In this document: positions 37,900-49,895 of the stretch, one piece after another | Layout: each line of letters opens with the position of its first letter | Position numbering within the stretch: the stretch's first letter is position 1 | Source of the DNA: Lichenostomus cassidix | Lineage: Eukaryota; Chordata; Aves; Passeriformes; Meliphagidae | NCBI GenBank assembly: GCA_008360975.2 | Contig: CM039179.1 | Coordinates: 55,094,666 to 55,158,665, forward strand | Direction of reading: 5' to 3' | DNA length: 64,000 nucleotides | Position numbers and translations under genes: made by a program | The notes under the pieces: model-generated | What the model saw: the letters and a program-made list of their open reading frames with translations, nothing else | What the model was told of the DNA's origin: nothing | The model's database searches: none

Positions 37900-38340
37900 A
37901 TAGCATCACAAAATAGTTTGAATTGGAAGGGGCCTGTGTGGGTTGTCTGGCTCAACACAGCTCAGGTTGCTCAGTTTGAGTGGAATTTGGAATATGTCCA
38001 CATGTGGAGACTCCAGAACTGCTCTGGACAGCTATTCCCTTTGTTTGACTCTCCTCATGCAGAACACTGTTTTCCTAATACAGAATCAGAACTTCCATCG
38101 GTAAATTGTACGTGGGTCTTTCATCTAACACTGTGCACATCCCAAAAGAATCTGGCTATATATTCTTCACATCTTCCTGTAATGTAGTTGAAGGCAGCAG
38201 TGAGATTCCCTCTGTCCTCTTGAATAAACCCAGTCCTCACAGTCACTACCTCTACAGAATGTGTTCCGAGTCCCAGTCATGTTGGTGGCCTTCCATTGGA
38301 TTCACTCCAATACATCAATGTTTTTCCTTCAGGATGCTGA
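37900..38340 (-). mobile_element. CR1 LINE relic, 3' end to late ORF2
   Basis: Antisense CR1. It starts at its 3' end with "atcacaaaatagtttgaattggaagggg"-type sequence at 37903, then "caggttgctcag" at 37962 and "agaatctggctata" at 38147 (the position of the antisense "gaatctggctccat"). "agttgaaggcagcagtgagattccctct" follows at 38187 (antisense of the "...AAFNYLK" region). Last come "gaataaacccagtcc" at 38221 and "ttggtggccttcc" at 38282 to "caatacatcaatgt" at 38308. Order and spacing are canonical over about 440 bases. Sequence divergence is high and no long frame remains. Confidence 0.85.
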
Positions 38341-41300
38341 AAGCATATGCAGAACAGACATATGGGAGAAGGTACCTATGGGGCAGGCATGTGTCTAAGT
38401 GTGAAATCTTAAGCAGTAAAAAATGACACATGATGTGATTAAGAAAGTGAATTGCACCACAAAAGTCAAATGTAATTAACCTCTGTCCTAGGAACTCTTT
38501 TCTCACCAAGCTGATTCATTTAATCATTTCCTGGGCTTTTATTGTGATGTTTTTTTCTAGATTACATTCTGCATGCCATTTCACCAAGTCAGGCAAGTCT
38601 AACTTCTCAAAAGTCCCAGTTTAATTTTAACAATGTAGTCAATACTGTGGTCCATAAATATTCTGCATGAAAGTCAAGCACAAAGTATTCAAATGAACTA
38701 CATTTCATTTGCACACAGCATAAAGCATTCTTCATTCAGCATAGTTTAATTAACTTCTGATCCAGATATCCAAATTCTCTAATACAAAAAGTATGTTATT
38801 AGGAGAAAGGCCAAAGCCCTTTTCCTATACAGGAGGTTATTGACTTCTTCTTAAAGATAACGTATCAACTGGGTAGTAAAGACCACTATCTTATAACTTG
38901 AGTTGTTCCAGTGATAATGGTACAACTTGCCTTCAGCTAAGTAATAATTAAAAACTATCAAAATAAGTAAGTAACAGAACAAAATGGAAGTGCACTAGTG
39001 AAATGTATTTCCCAGTAAAACTTCTGCTGTTTTGCTCATATTTTAGTAAGCTTAAAGCCAATACTGAGATTTTTCACTCAGATAATACTGCCATGGACTT
39101 CAAATTCAAATTATTATTTAGAACTCTTTTCAATCCCTTTGAATACTCTCTGTTTGCTAATTCATGGTGTTGGCACTAGTAGTCCCACCAAATAAATCCT
39201 TTCAATATAAAACCTTGCAAAAATGCAGCATACCCTTCTTTAATAAATGGAATTCTCCAGAATCTAAGTGGATTATAAAGATTATAATTGATATAATCAC
39301 AGATCAGAAGTGTGCTTTACCAATTACTCTTGCATTTTGTAATCATCTTCATTGCTTGTTTTTTTTCCAATCCTGCAGGTCAAGCTATGTGTTTTTTCTC
39401 TTTGACAATTTAGAGAAACCCCTTAACTGCAATTATTTTCCTTAATAAATGTGTTTTAATACATTATTTCAGGTTCTAGAAACGTCGAACAAGATTCCTT
39501 CAAAAACAGTGCTGAAACAGCTATTATAGCGTTAAATACTTATGAGTCAATAATGATTGAGTTCAAATTATTTTAACGTAATGAAACTCAGCATCTAAAA
39601 AGTATCTTTTCTGGTTCCTAAGGTATCTACAAATGTATCAAATTGTGAGATATGGTTAGTACAGTAATGCACACGTCTCTGTGCAAAAATGCTTTGGGAA
39701 TTGATGATGAGATAGTCTATCACTATTTCTTTCTTCTTATTTAATTTTAAAAGTGTCAACGATTTTTAAATTTTCCTTCTCTGTTGAATTGATCTTCAGC
39801 AAAAACTGAGCTAGGGCTAAAGGTAAAAGGTACTTAAATGAGGAAAGCAAATGAATCTGCTGTGCCGGTTAAATTTCTTTCCTCCGTCTCAATTATTTAA
39901 TCAAAATGTACAGTAAGCAAAATCATGTATCGGGGGATAGGATTATCTGGCATAAAGTAAAAGAATGACAGGATTTGCAGACTTTGTAAATTAAATTGTG
40001 TGATTCATGGCTTTTCTAAGGGTCTGAATGACTTTCAAATGATGCAGCCACTTTATGCTTTCTAATCCTTCTTATGAAATAAATAAGAAAAATATGCTGA
40101 TGTAACTTTCTCTAACAATATATTAACACAAGTGCCTTTCAAATACATTCACCAATCACTTTATTTTTTAATTTTTTTTGCAGACTTTTTAATGGATTTG
40201 GGAGTTGTTGGTTTTGGGGTTGTGTGGATTTTTTTTCACTCAATCAAAAACTTCTGAAAGGATTTTAAATAACCTCTCTTCTGTGTGGTACTACACCTTG
40301 AAGACTTGGAATAATATTCAGCTCTTCACACTAAGAGATTTTCAGACCCAAAAATAAGTGTTATTAATTGAGTGTTCATTTGGTACACATGATCTTACAG
40401 GAACTGGAAGAAGGCACTGAAGTTAATCCTTATTATTTCTTTAATTGAAATGTTATTTATTTGTTATAGATTAGTGTATTTTCACTTGTTATTTTTTGTT
40501 CTAATGTATAAGAAATGAACCTAAGAAATTAACTAAAAGACTGGTGCTCAAGTCACACAATCACATCAGTCAGATCAGCTCAGAACCGAGTTATATTAAC
40601 AAGGAGACTTTACTATGTTTTCTTTCACCTATCATCAAAATGTCCTTCCAGCAGAGTAAAGCACTGTCAGAATGATCTGAGGTGAAGCAAAACAGAAACA
40701 GAATGTTTGCATTCTAACTCTGAGAAAAGTAAATTGTTAGTAGCTGCAGGGAATGAAGTATTTTCTTTCCAAACAGCATATATTTACTATTATACAAACA
40801 TACAGTGGGAGTAGGGGGAGAAAAACACCAAAACAAAAGACAGTGTCTATTAAAAGGAAAGGAAGAAAAAGATAACACAAAAGTGCATGTTGCATGAGAT
40901 TAGAGTCACACTGTAAGAACTCAGAATTTCTTTCTTTCCTGTTCCTTTCATTCCCAGTTTTTCCATTCCAAACCATCTGTACAGACCAGGGTCAGGTTCT
41001 GTAAACACAGAATCAGATTCTTTCAAAGTTTTTCATAAAACACTATATAACTTGATCAGAGACAGAGTTTTATGTAGAATTTATATGAACAGAAATGCAG
41101 TGAGTGAATGTATGAAGATAATTCATTGATTTTTATTAAGAAAAATATTTTTGACCCTGGAAAAATATTATTATTAATATTTTTCTTGTAGTGTGTTTCT
41201 GAGTCCAAATTTGAAGTTCATTCAAGAACAAACTCCAGACTGCTTTATTGTATTGACTATATAAAGCAGGGTATAATTGCTAAAACTCCAGAAATAAATG

Positions 41301-43399
41301 AAGCATTGTAAAAAAATATAAAACCAATTATTGAACAGAAGGCTTAACATTCACCAAATGCAAAACAAATATTATTTCCCTTTAAAGAAACAAATGCATT
41401 ATCTTTTACATAAATAAATGTCTGCAGTATATTTCAGGTCTTAGCATTTGTTTATGATGTGCTTCAATATAGTTCAATGTGCTACCTCAGTTACAGACAT
41501 GCTGGTTTTATTTTTCTTCTTTTGACCTTGCAATGAGATACTGACAAGAGGAAAATCATTTTTCCTGTTTACCCAGTTTTAGCTGAGAAATAGACCCATT
41601 TAAGAAGGCAACTTGCTATGACTGTGATGCATCATCAACTTACTCTGACCTCAGGCATGCTTCTTGTGTCCTCAAGCTCACCTTCCTTCAACTGAGTGTG
41701 TGGGGATGGAATAAAAGGTCTTTAGGAAACTAGAGTTGCAGAAAAATAACTGCAAAGGATTAATGCTTTTCATTCCTTTAGACAATTGCATAGATCTGAA
41801 ATCCCACTGCTCCTTGTTCTGCATCTTTGAACAGAAGACAAAAGTATGAATTATTTTGCCTGCCTTCTTATTTCAGGTTAAAACCAAACTGTTAACATGT
41901 TTTTATTGTTTTTAAGTCATAAGATGTCAAGCATTCCTGTTTTCCCAAGGATCAGCAGCCAAGGATCAGTTTTCTCTAAAATTTGGAATACTATTTAATG
42001 CAAGTTTTAAAACTAAATTAAGTTTATATATAGACTCTATAATGAAACAAAGAAAACAAATAGCTTTGGTGATAAAATTACTTGTTTATTCTAGGAAACC
42101 CCTTTGTTTGGTCATAGAAGAAAGGAAATTCTTTGGTTTTTTAACAAGTTTACCAAGTTTCACAGAAACATTTTCTTATGTTTATTTTAAAAATTTGTTT
42201 TAATGAAGGGTTTTCCTCTCTTCTATTTCTATACAAGTAAACTTAAATGTAATAGAAAAACATCTATGATGAAGTCATTTTAAGAGTTAACCTTAAAGCA
42301 AATGCCTAGGTATCCTATATGGCTTCTTTGTTACAGAGAATGGAGAAATCATAAGAGGCAGCAGTTAAAACCACTTCAGCTTTCATTCAAACCAAAGCTC
42401 TTTAGATGTCCTTCAATCTCTACAATTTTAGCTTTCATATTTTTATCTGCTTGTTAGAAATTAATAGGTGGTTTGTGCATTTGTCCAAGAGGTTTCATTT
42501 CACTGGAAATGGCAATAAAAAAGACTCCAGAAGTCCTTGAAACAAAAAGATATAAATGTTCTTTTTTTCAATCAAAATTTCATATACAGCAAAAGTAGGA
42601 ATCAAATAAAGCTCTGCAGAAACGTCAGAAAATTGACATTTAGTCTCAGTGACTTCCAGAAAAGAATTCATGGAACAGTTATTACATCTTTCTCATGCTG
42701 TTAACTGTAGGAAGTTAGCAACAGAGCTTTGGAGAGTAACTGTGCACCCATTGACTTCAACATAAAATGCTACAATAGGCCTTAACATGGCAGTAAAATT
42801 ACAGTGGCTTCAGGAAGCAGAGGAGGACAGGCAATCTAGACAGCTCTTCTGGATATGATCATAAGATTTATTTAATCTGACTCATGTAGCAGTTCTGTTC
42901 CTGTCTGAAGGTGATCAGCATAAGGGTCTTTTATAGGAAAGGAAGGGAAATAAAGATCTTCAGACAATAAAAAATAGCATCCTACATCTCCAATTCCAAT
43001 TCTTCTCCTAGGCACCAAACTAGACCTGAAAACTATTTGCAGTCCTTTCTCAATTTTGAAAAGCTTAGCTTTTCAGCTTTCAGTCACAGTACAACTACAT
43101 GTTTTCTTCTTGAGCTAGTAACTTTAACAACCATGATTCATTTCTAAGATAGAAAACTGAAAATTATACTTGTGGTCCATCCTCAGCTTTTGCAGCAGGT
43201 AACCTACACTAACCTCTCTCATGGTCTCCTCAGCTTGCACAGTCTGAAGAAAAAATTCCTAAGATATCTGTAACAATTTACTCTGTACAGAGCTGAAAGC
43301 ATACTGTACATATTTGTGTTTTATTTACTGTTTAATGCAAAAATGCAACCAACATGACATTTACTCAGATTGATCTCCTGAGGAAAGTAAGAAGAGAGT
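38341..43399. other. Unannotated AT-rich non-coding DNA
   Basis: No gene or interspersed repeat is recognised in about 5 kb. Open frames are 93 codons or fewer. An 11-bp perfect inverted repeat lies at 41160-41185. Confidence 0.65.
41160..41185. repeat. Perfect AT-rich hairpin, 11-bp arms
   Basis: GAAAAATATTA and TAATATTTTTC flank the 4-base loop TTAT. A related AAAAATATTTTT palindrome lies at about 41141-41152. Confidence 0.85.
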
Positions 43400-44015
43400 A
43401 ACATGAAGAGTTACACATAGCCTGTCTGTGAGGATCTCATCAGTGTCTAGTTAGACAATATCCACCACTCTTTACAGATGTCCACTTTGCTTATGTATTC
43501 CCTTACCTGGACAATGGAATGTCCTCCTCCCTGGTCTCTGAGACTTCAGATTCCTGAAGGCCAGTCTGGTTAGTAAAAACTTTGGCAAAGACACCATTCA
43601 AAACCTCAGCCTTTTCCATGCACTGGACCTGTGTAACCAGATCTCCCATCTCATTGAGTAATGGACCCACGTATTCCAGAGTCTTTTTATTTTTCTTTTG
43701 TGTTATCCACATCCTTACAGAAGTCCTTCTTGTTGCCTTTGGCATCCCTGGACAGAAGCTATTCCATTTGGGCATCAGCTTTCCTAACTTCAACCCTGGA
43801 TGGTCATTCATTCAGAGTTTCTGTATTTCTCCCAGGTTACCTATCCTTTCTTCCACCCTCTGCCTGTTTCCATTTTCTGCTTGACTTTGGCCAGGAGCCA
43901 TTTTTGCCTGACATCTTATTCATTTTGAATGAACTCTCTTTACCTTGTAGGAGGTGATCTTTGAATTTTAGCCAGCTTTCTTGAGTCCCCAGTTCATTCC
44001 AAGGCCTTATCACAT
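43400..44015 (-). mobile_element. CR1 LINE relic, ORF2 linker before RT
   Basis: Minus-strand CR1. The frame 44049-43837 contains QESWLKFKDHLLQGKE. The frame 43811-43503 contains YVGPLLNEMGDLVTQ and EKAEVLNGVFAKVFTNQTG, both hallmark CR1 ORF2 motifs between the endonuclease and RT domains. A frameshift separates an RDAKGNKK-like stretch from the GPLLNE stretch, near 43700. Weak similarity continues on the RT side to about 43400. It lacks the 3' end, so it is an internal fragment or a copy cut by later deletion. Divergence is clearly lower than in the ancient copies, since frames of about 100 codons remain. Confidence 0.9.
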
Positions 44016-45419
44016 GGAATCTTTCAATGAATGAAATGCATGCAGTCAAAAAGATGCAGCATTTTCATTCCTAGAGAAAGCAGCTTCTATTCTTATTCTA
44101 TTTCCTTGTGTTACTCATGCATTAGTGAATATTTGACCAAGGGAAAATTATCACAAAAATGTTCTTCTAGCTACTGTGAAAGCAGAAGTTCTCTCTCTTC
44201 GCTGTGTTCTTTTGAGACATTATCTTTGATTGAGTTCAAATGCCACAGAAACTAGAATCCATTGGACTCAAGAGCAGTACCAAACCTGTATGTTAGACTA
44301 CTGTAGCAGTCACCTGTGAAATAGAGTTGGGGAGCTGTCAAAAAACAGAGTTGCTCATAAAAAGCAATCTTATGTCAGTGAGATAAATCTAGAAGTCTGG
44401 AAAAAATTTGGGAATTACCAAAACCAAAATTCTCCTGCAAATGTATTATCAAACACTTTTTCAAGTTCAGGTGAGAAACAGTGAAAATACCTTTAACTAG
44501 TGACTAATTTAACTAATTGACTACAAATTAAAGGAAAGGCTGCCAATGTGGAACAAGCAGCTGCAGTGAACCCATGAAAAGGAAGTGAAATTATGCCTAC
44601 AGGTTACTGCATGATTCATAAAAGTATATAACACCCATTTTTCATTAAAGCAAAGCAACAGTGGAAAAAGATAGCCTCTACTAACCTTATAATAAATTCA
44701 AGTAAGAATGGCTGTGCCAAAAAAACCTACCAGGTTTATTGAGCACATTGACCATATTTTTGGAGGGTGTGGGGATGTAGAATTTTAATCATTGTGCTCT
44801 ATGCTTTAATAACTTTAGCAAATAAGACACATTTACAGTAGTTCAGCAATTTTGAAAGTTAAAGGCTGTAAGCCATACCTGAATATTGTTAATATATCAT
44901 AAATAGTGATAAAAATATAAGGCTTTATCTTTCAAAATTAGCTGGCAGAGTCAAGTAATTTAGTAACATTTCCCAAAATTGGTAATCTAAATTTTAGTCA
45001 CTTAAAATTTCCTCCTACCCAGAAGAGACAGTATACTCTGCATCACAGATTTTAATCCATATTCCCCAAAGCTATCCAAAAGCTGTTATCTAAACAGCTT
45101 GTTGAACCCTAGGATTAGTTTTATAATACAGTTTCATATTATTCTTCAGTATATAAAACATAAGAGATAAATAAAAAAAGGCAAGAGAAAAATTCTTCCT
45201 TCATTATAACAATTATGTTATTTTCATTTTAAAATAAAATCACTGAGAAAGCTAGCCATTCCCTGTGGCACATACATTACTAGAACCTACCTGATTAAAT
45301 ACAATATGAATTTGATTGGTTTATATTTGTTTTGTTGTTATTTGTTTCCATGCACAGATATAAGGTTAAATTTAAAAGAGGATTTCTTTATGTAAAATTG
45401 TACACAATTCGTTAGGTGG
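44016..45419. other. Unannotated AT-rich non-coding DNA
   Basis: No gene or repeat is recognised. Confidence 0.6.
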
Positions 45420-46430
45420 CTTTTAAGACGCTGTCCTCTTGAGATGCATGTGGGAGCCTAGGTTCCATAACCAGTATCTGGAAAGAGTTAAAGTCTCACC
45501 AGAGGCCAAAATATGTCAGGACATTGCAAGAAGGCTGACCCAAACTCTGTGAACCCTGTGTGAATTTAACTGAGAGTTTCCCTGAATGAAGCATTGAGGA
45601 GAAAGCCCCGCCTGAAATCTTAGCTCTTGCTTACCACAGCCAGAGAGTCTGTGTGACCTCCAGCTGATCAGGGCTGAGAAAGCACTGTGCTTTCTTCCAC
45701 TGGACATTCTTTCACTTTGCCTTTTCCAGCTCTGCCAACATCATAGGGTTGAGGTGATGCATCCTTGTGACTGTGTGCTCTCACAAGAAGTAAGGAATCC
45801 AAGCTTGGTCTTGTCTGCTGCCTTTAAGGAATCATGGAGTGGTTTAAGTTGGAAGACACCTTAAAGATAATCTAGTTTCAACCCCGAGCTCATATCTTCT
45901 TTTCTACTTTCCAACAGAGAATCTAAATTTCTAAACTGAAGCACAGTTCATGCACACAGTCTGTCAACCCTTTATTCCATAGCCTTGGCCATGAGCAGAA
46001 ATGAACTCAAGCTACCGTGGACCATGAAGAGAGCAGATGGAAGAATTATCCCTTGTACCCCCTGAGTGAGGATGCTCCCCCACCTGGAAATTTTGAAGTG
46101 CATTTGGTTGAGAAATCCCAGCAGCACACACCATATCATTGTGAAACACAGAGATTACAGACAGCATGGCTCAGTAAAGGAGGTGTTTCTGCCACACTTG
46201 CACCAGGTCCTGAGCAAAGAGGGCAAGGGACTTGCTGTAAACTTTGAGCTGACAGCTTTTACAGTATAGATAACTGGCATGTCAGAGCGAAAACCTGCAA
46301 CATCTCTGCATGGGGACTGACTGTCAAGCAAGTATTTTTTTCTCCCTGGGGTTGCTCTTTCCTGTGGAAAGGGCTACACAGACTTCTGCTGTGAGGACAG
46401 CAGGAACAGTAGTCTCAGTCTGTCCAAAAA
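45420..46430. other. GC-richer block of unknown origin, interrupted by a CR1 end
   Basis: About 1 kb with higher G+C than both flanks. It holds overlapping frames of 63-76 codons (for example 46017-46247 plus and 45707-45516 minus) with no domain I know. A short CR1 3' end lies inside it at 45829-45888. It could be an old LTR/ERV or retrocopy remnant; I could not identify it. Confidence 0.3.
45829..45888 (-). mobile_element. Short CR1 3'-end fragment
   Basis: The antisense CR1 terminus "ggaatcatggagtggtttaag"-like sequence is followed by "ttggaagacaccttaaagataatctag"-like and "tttcaacccc" sequence. Only about 60 bases are recognisable, a strongly 5'-truncated copy. Confidence 0.75.
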
Positions 46431-47182
46431 TAGCTTCTTTCCATAGTCTAGGAGAGCCTTTATCTTTCTGTATATTTGTTTATTTGTTCCTTGAGAGGAA
46501 AACAGATGTTTCCCTATAACTCTAAGTGACAGGACTGATTTTCAGGAAGACGCTTATGCATGATATTTCTCAGTTGTTACTTAATTTTCACCTGGTCAAG
46601 CAAAAAGGTTTGCTTTTTCTCACGGTAAAAGTCAGAATTCTCATGGTAAAGTCAGAATTCTCCCCAAATATTTTTCATAGCAAAATATATTCCAGCTAAT
46701 GTGAATACACTCAGACAGGGAGGGATAACATACTTGGACTTCTCACATTATACCAGTTTAATCCAATGGTAATGATTATTGCTTAATTGAGATAAGATTA
46801 GTGTAAATTCCACCAAATACTAATACAGTCAGTTGGTGCCAAAGGATTGCATGATGCTTAATTGTTTAATCAAAACAAATTTCCTATATTATGTCAATTA
46901 ATAAAAAGTATAGTACATTACTAATAAACGTATAACCAGAAAAGTATATAATTTATGGCGTGAAGTATTCCAAAGTACTGAATGAATTTTGCATCATTTG
47001 TAAGGCAGAAGTTACCTTCACAGACTATGGGAAGAGAAACACAGGTCAAATGAAAACAAGAATCTGCTAATATACACTGCAGTGATGACAGTGGGAAGAT
47101 GGAAAAGCACAAGAGTTTTGTTTATCACACACAAGTATCCTTCACACAGCATGGGCTCTGCAAAGGAGCAAGGCTGATGACA
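46431..47182. other. Unannotated AT-rich DNA
   Basis: No gene. It contains the tandem duplication 46621-46661 and a run of homeodomain-like TAAT/ATTA words at about 46750-46880. Confidence 0.55.
46621..46661. repeat. Tandem duplication, ~20-bp unit x2
   Basis: CACGGTAAAAGTCAGAATTC and CATGGTAAAGTCAGAATTC follow each other directly, each with a trailing T. They differ by one substitution and one A. Confidence 0.92.
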
Positions 47183-47570
47183 AACTGTAAAATGGTTTGG
47201 GTTGCAAGGGACCTTTAAAGGCTGTCTAGTTCAACCCTTCTCCAATGGATAGGGACACCATCCACTGCATCAGACTGCTCAGAGTCCTATCCAGCACGAC
47301 CTTGAATGTTTCCAGGGATGGGGCATCTACCATCTTTCCGGGCAACCCATTCCAGTGTTTCTCCACTTTCACCATGAAACATTTCTTTGTTATATCTAGC
47401 CTGAATATACCTACTTTTAGTTCAATCACACATACCTTGTTAAAAAGGTTTCTCTCCATCTCTCTTACAAAGCCCCCTTTAAGTATTGAAAGGTCACAGT
47501 AAGGTGTCCCTGAAGCCTTCTCTTCTTCAGGCTGAAGAGCTCCCACTCTCTCACTCTTTCCCAGAGGAAA
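47183..47570 (-). mobile_element. CR1 LINE 3' end with ORF2 C-terminal frame
   Basis: A minus-strand CR1 with its 3' end at about 47183 (antisense "taaaatggtttgggtt"). The minus frame 47546-47226 stays open for 106 codons and carries IFRLDITKKCFMVKVEKHW and WNGLPGKMVDAPSLE. These are the final conserved ORF2 motifs (the family usually has FRLDIRKKFF...HWNRLP...SPSLE). Frame retention makes it one of the better-kept copies of the window. It is 5'-truncated near 47570, the usual outcome of incomplete CR1 reverse transcription. Confidence 0.92.
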
Positions 47571-48707
47571 GGAACAGACAGAGACTTCACAGCCTCACTG
47601 TGCATCTATATGAGGTCAGAAGGAAGGAGAGTATAAGGTAACTGTTTACTGCTTTTAAAAAATTGTTTTATATAAGAGCTACCCAGATGCAGGTGTACCC
47701 ACATTTAGGGGAATGAAGCCAAACCTATGTCCATAATTACCTCCTTTCCTTGGGCACAAACCCTGACTGAAGCTCCATAGAAGAACACATGAGAAGCAGT
47801 TTTGGTACTTCAGAAAGAACAGCTCATTTCCCTCCTGCCATCAAAAATGGAGATGTAGAGGGGAGGGCAGAGATGAATGGACATATCACTGTATCAGGAA
47901 AATGTGACTTGCTGCTTCTGCTACTTCAGTCATGACCAGCCTGACCTTACAGGATTTCAGTATCAGAAAACAACTGTCAACACAAACACAGCTCTTAGGT
48001 TGTTCCAGTATTCAGCTTTTTCATGCAGCAATTTTATTTTTGCTGTGCCTAAAGACAATTTAGTCTAGGCAGTTGGCAAAACCAGAGAGGTTGAGAAATG
48101 GAATTTATTCCTCTTCCACATCAGTGCAGGCTGGCCTGAGGCTGTCTGCAAAGGTACTATGCACATTTCCTCTGTGTGGTAATCTTGTTAGCTTTCAGAT
48201 AATGAGAATCACACCATACACTGCACCTTTCTCCAACATAATACAGTTGTATGACAGGACATAATCAGTGATTTCTGTGATGAGGACATCTGATGCAAAA
48301 AAAAGTCCCAAGTTATCAACTACTTTTAACAGTATGTTGAAACAAGCATCTGCAAGGTATTCAAAAACAACATTTCAGCTAAAGCATTTGTCATCATTTT
48401 TATGTCAGACCACTATCAATATTCTGCTGCAGGTATAAATTCATCCTGCTCTACAGATATTTTTACTAGTTTCTTTATGGCAGTGACTTTGCTCTATCAA
48501 AAGTTTTAATAACATACTTCTAGACTTAGCTCTCCTTTCTTTGTCTCTTTTTCGTTGAAGAGATCTCTTGTTATCAAATTGATGTAAAAACACTTCTCAT
48601 CAAATTTTTCAAGGACCTACATCTTGTCTAAAATTCATCCTGACATAGAATCATCTTATCCTTCTGGATTTGAGATGGTTGGGGGGAGTAAGAAGAAAAG
48701 GAAAATG

Positions 48708-48735
48708 AAACAAAACAAAACAACCAAACAAAAAA
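48708..48735. repeat. (CAAAA)n-like simple repeat
   Basis: Imperfect CAAAA and CCAAA units over 28 bases. Confidence 0.85.
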
Positions 48736-49393
48736 TCCAAGTGGGTCACTAATTAGTGAAATGCAATGAGAATAATTCTGATTTCTGAGGATTCACCAAA
48801 AATGACACTATATCTAATATTCTGTATACATTGATTTTCTGGGTTTTGTTTTAGTTTTAGATTTAAACAGTGAACTACACTGCAGCTAATACACAATAAA
48901 TCAATGTCATCTATAACGACATATGTAGGCTGGCAAACAGGAATACAGCCAAGCAAGCTCTTTTACTCCTACTCTTTCTAGTAAAGCAGCCTATGTAATT
49001 CTTTTGCAGCAATGTGATGTGTTTTTTTACTTTCAGAGATTGCAAGCTCTTCAATTTAACTTGTGATTATTTTAACAAGATTGATTGATTGTAAGGAAAC
49101 ATAAGCATTACTTTCTGAAGAAATCTTGTAAAACCCTTCTAGTGATGCAAAAATCAGCTCGTGTTAATGGTTTTATTAGTCATTTCTGTCAAATCAAATA
49201 CCTTCTGCTAAGAAACAACAATGCCCTTTAAAGAGTTAGAAATACTTTAATGCTTTCAGTTTTCATTATTGCAGTGAATTTTCCAACAGAATTAATTCAA
49301 AACTGATCTAAACACATTTTACTAACTTGTTAGATTATGAACTTGTTGATTAGCATAACAATGTTACAGCTTGTTCTCCAGCCTTTTTCCAGG

Positions 49394-49406
49394 AAAAAAA
49401 AAAAAA
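49394..49406. repeat. Poly-A run
   Basis: Thirteen consecutive A with no clear retro-insertion beside it. Confidence 0.85.
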
Positions 49407-49752
49407 CAATCTCAACAACTTTTTGTCCTTGACAAAGTCAGACTTGAAACTGGAGTGATTATGATCCTATAGCAAGGGTTACATGTCATAGTAAAATTCG
49501 ATTAAAAACCCCTTCAGTGTTGACTGCTGAGGAGTGCTCATCATAAATTCTGAGAAATGTGTTGTTAAACCATAAACAACTCCAATGTATTTGTTCTCTT
49601 ATACTCTTCTTGTGCTGAAGAATTGTATGCAGTGAAACACTTGTTTCAGAGACCTTACATCTTGTAATCCACACCTTGCTAATTGAGAGTTACGGACAGT
49701 GAAACTAGAACGGTGTTTAAAGTAGGAGATGTGAAACATTGGCCCTCCTCAC

Positions 49753-49895
49753 CATCATAAAATGGTTTGGATTGGAAGGGACCCTAAAGATCATGTAGTT
49801 CCAAGCCCCCTGCCACAGGCAGGGACACCTTCCACTAGACCAGGTTGCTCAAAGCCCCATCTAATCTGACCTTGACCACCTACACATAGAGGTGT
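49753..49895 (-). mobile_element. CR1 3'-end fragment, well conserved
   Basis: The antisense CR1 3' UTR is seen almost without change: "ataaaatggtttggattgg" at 49757, "aagggaccctaaagatcat" at 49776 and "ccccctgccacaggcaggga" at 49807. "caccttccactagaccaggt" follows at 49827 and "gctcaaagccccatct" at 49848. Similarity fades at about 49890. It is the closest to a modern CR1 3' end in the window and therefore probably one of the youngest insertions here. Confidence 0.93.

Larger units (their letters stand above)
47571..49752. other. Unannotated non-coding DNA
   Basis: No gene or interspersed repeat is recognised. Simple repeats lie at 48708-48735 (CAAAA units) and 49394-49406 (A13). Confidence 0.6.
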
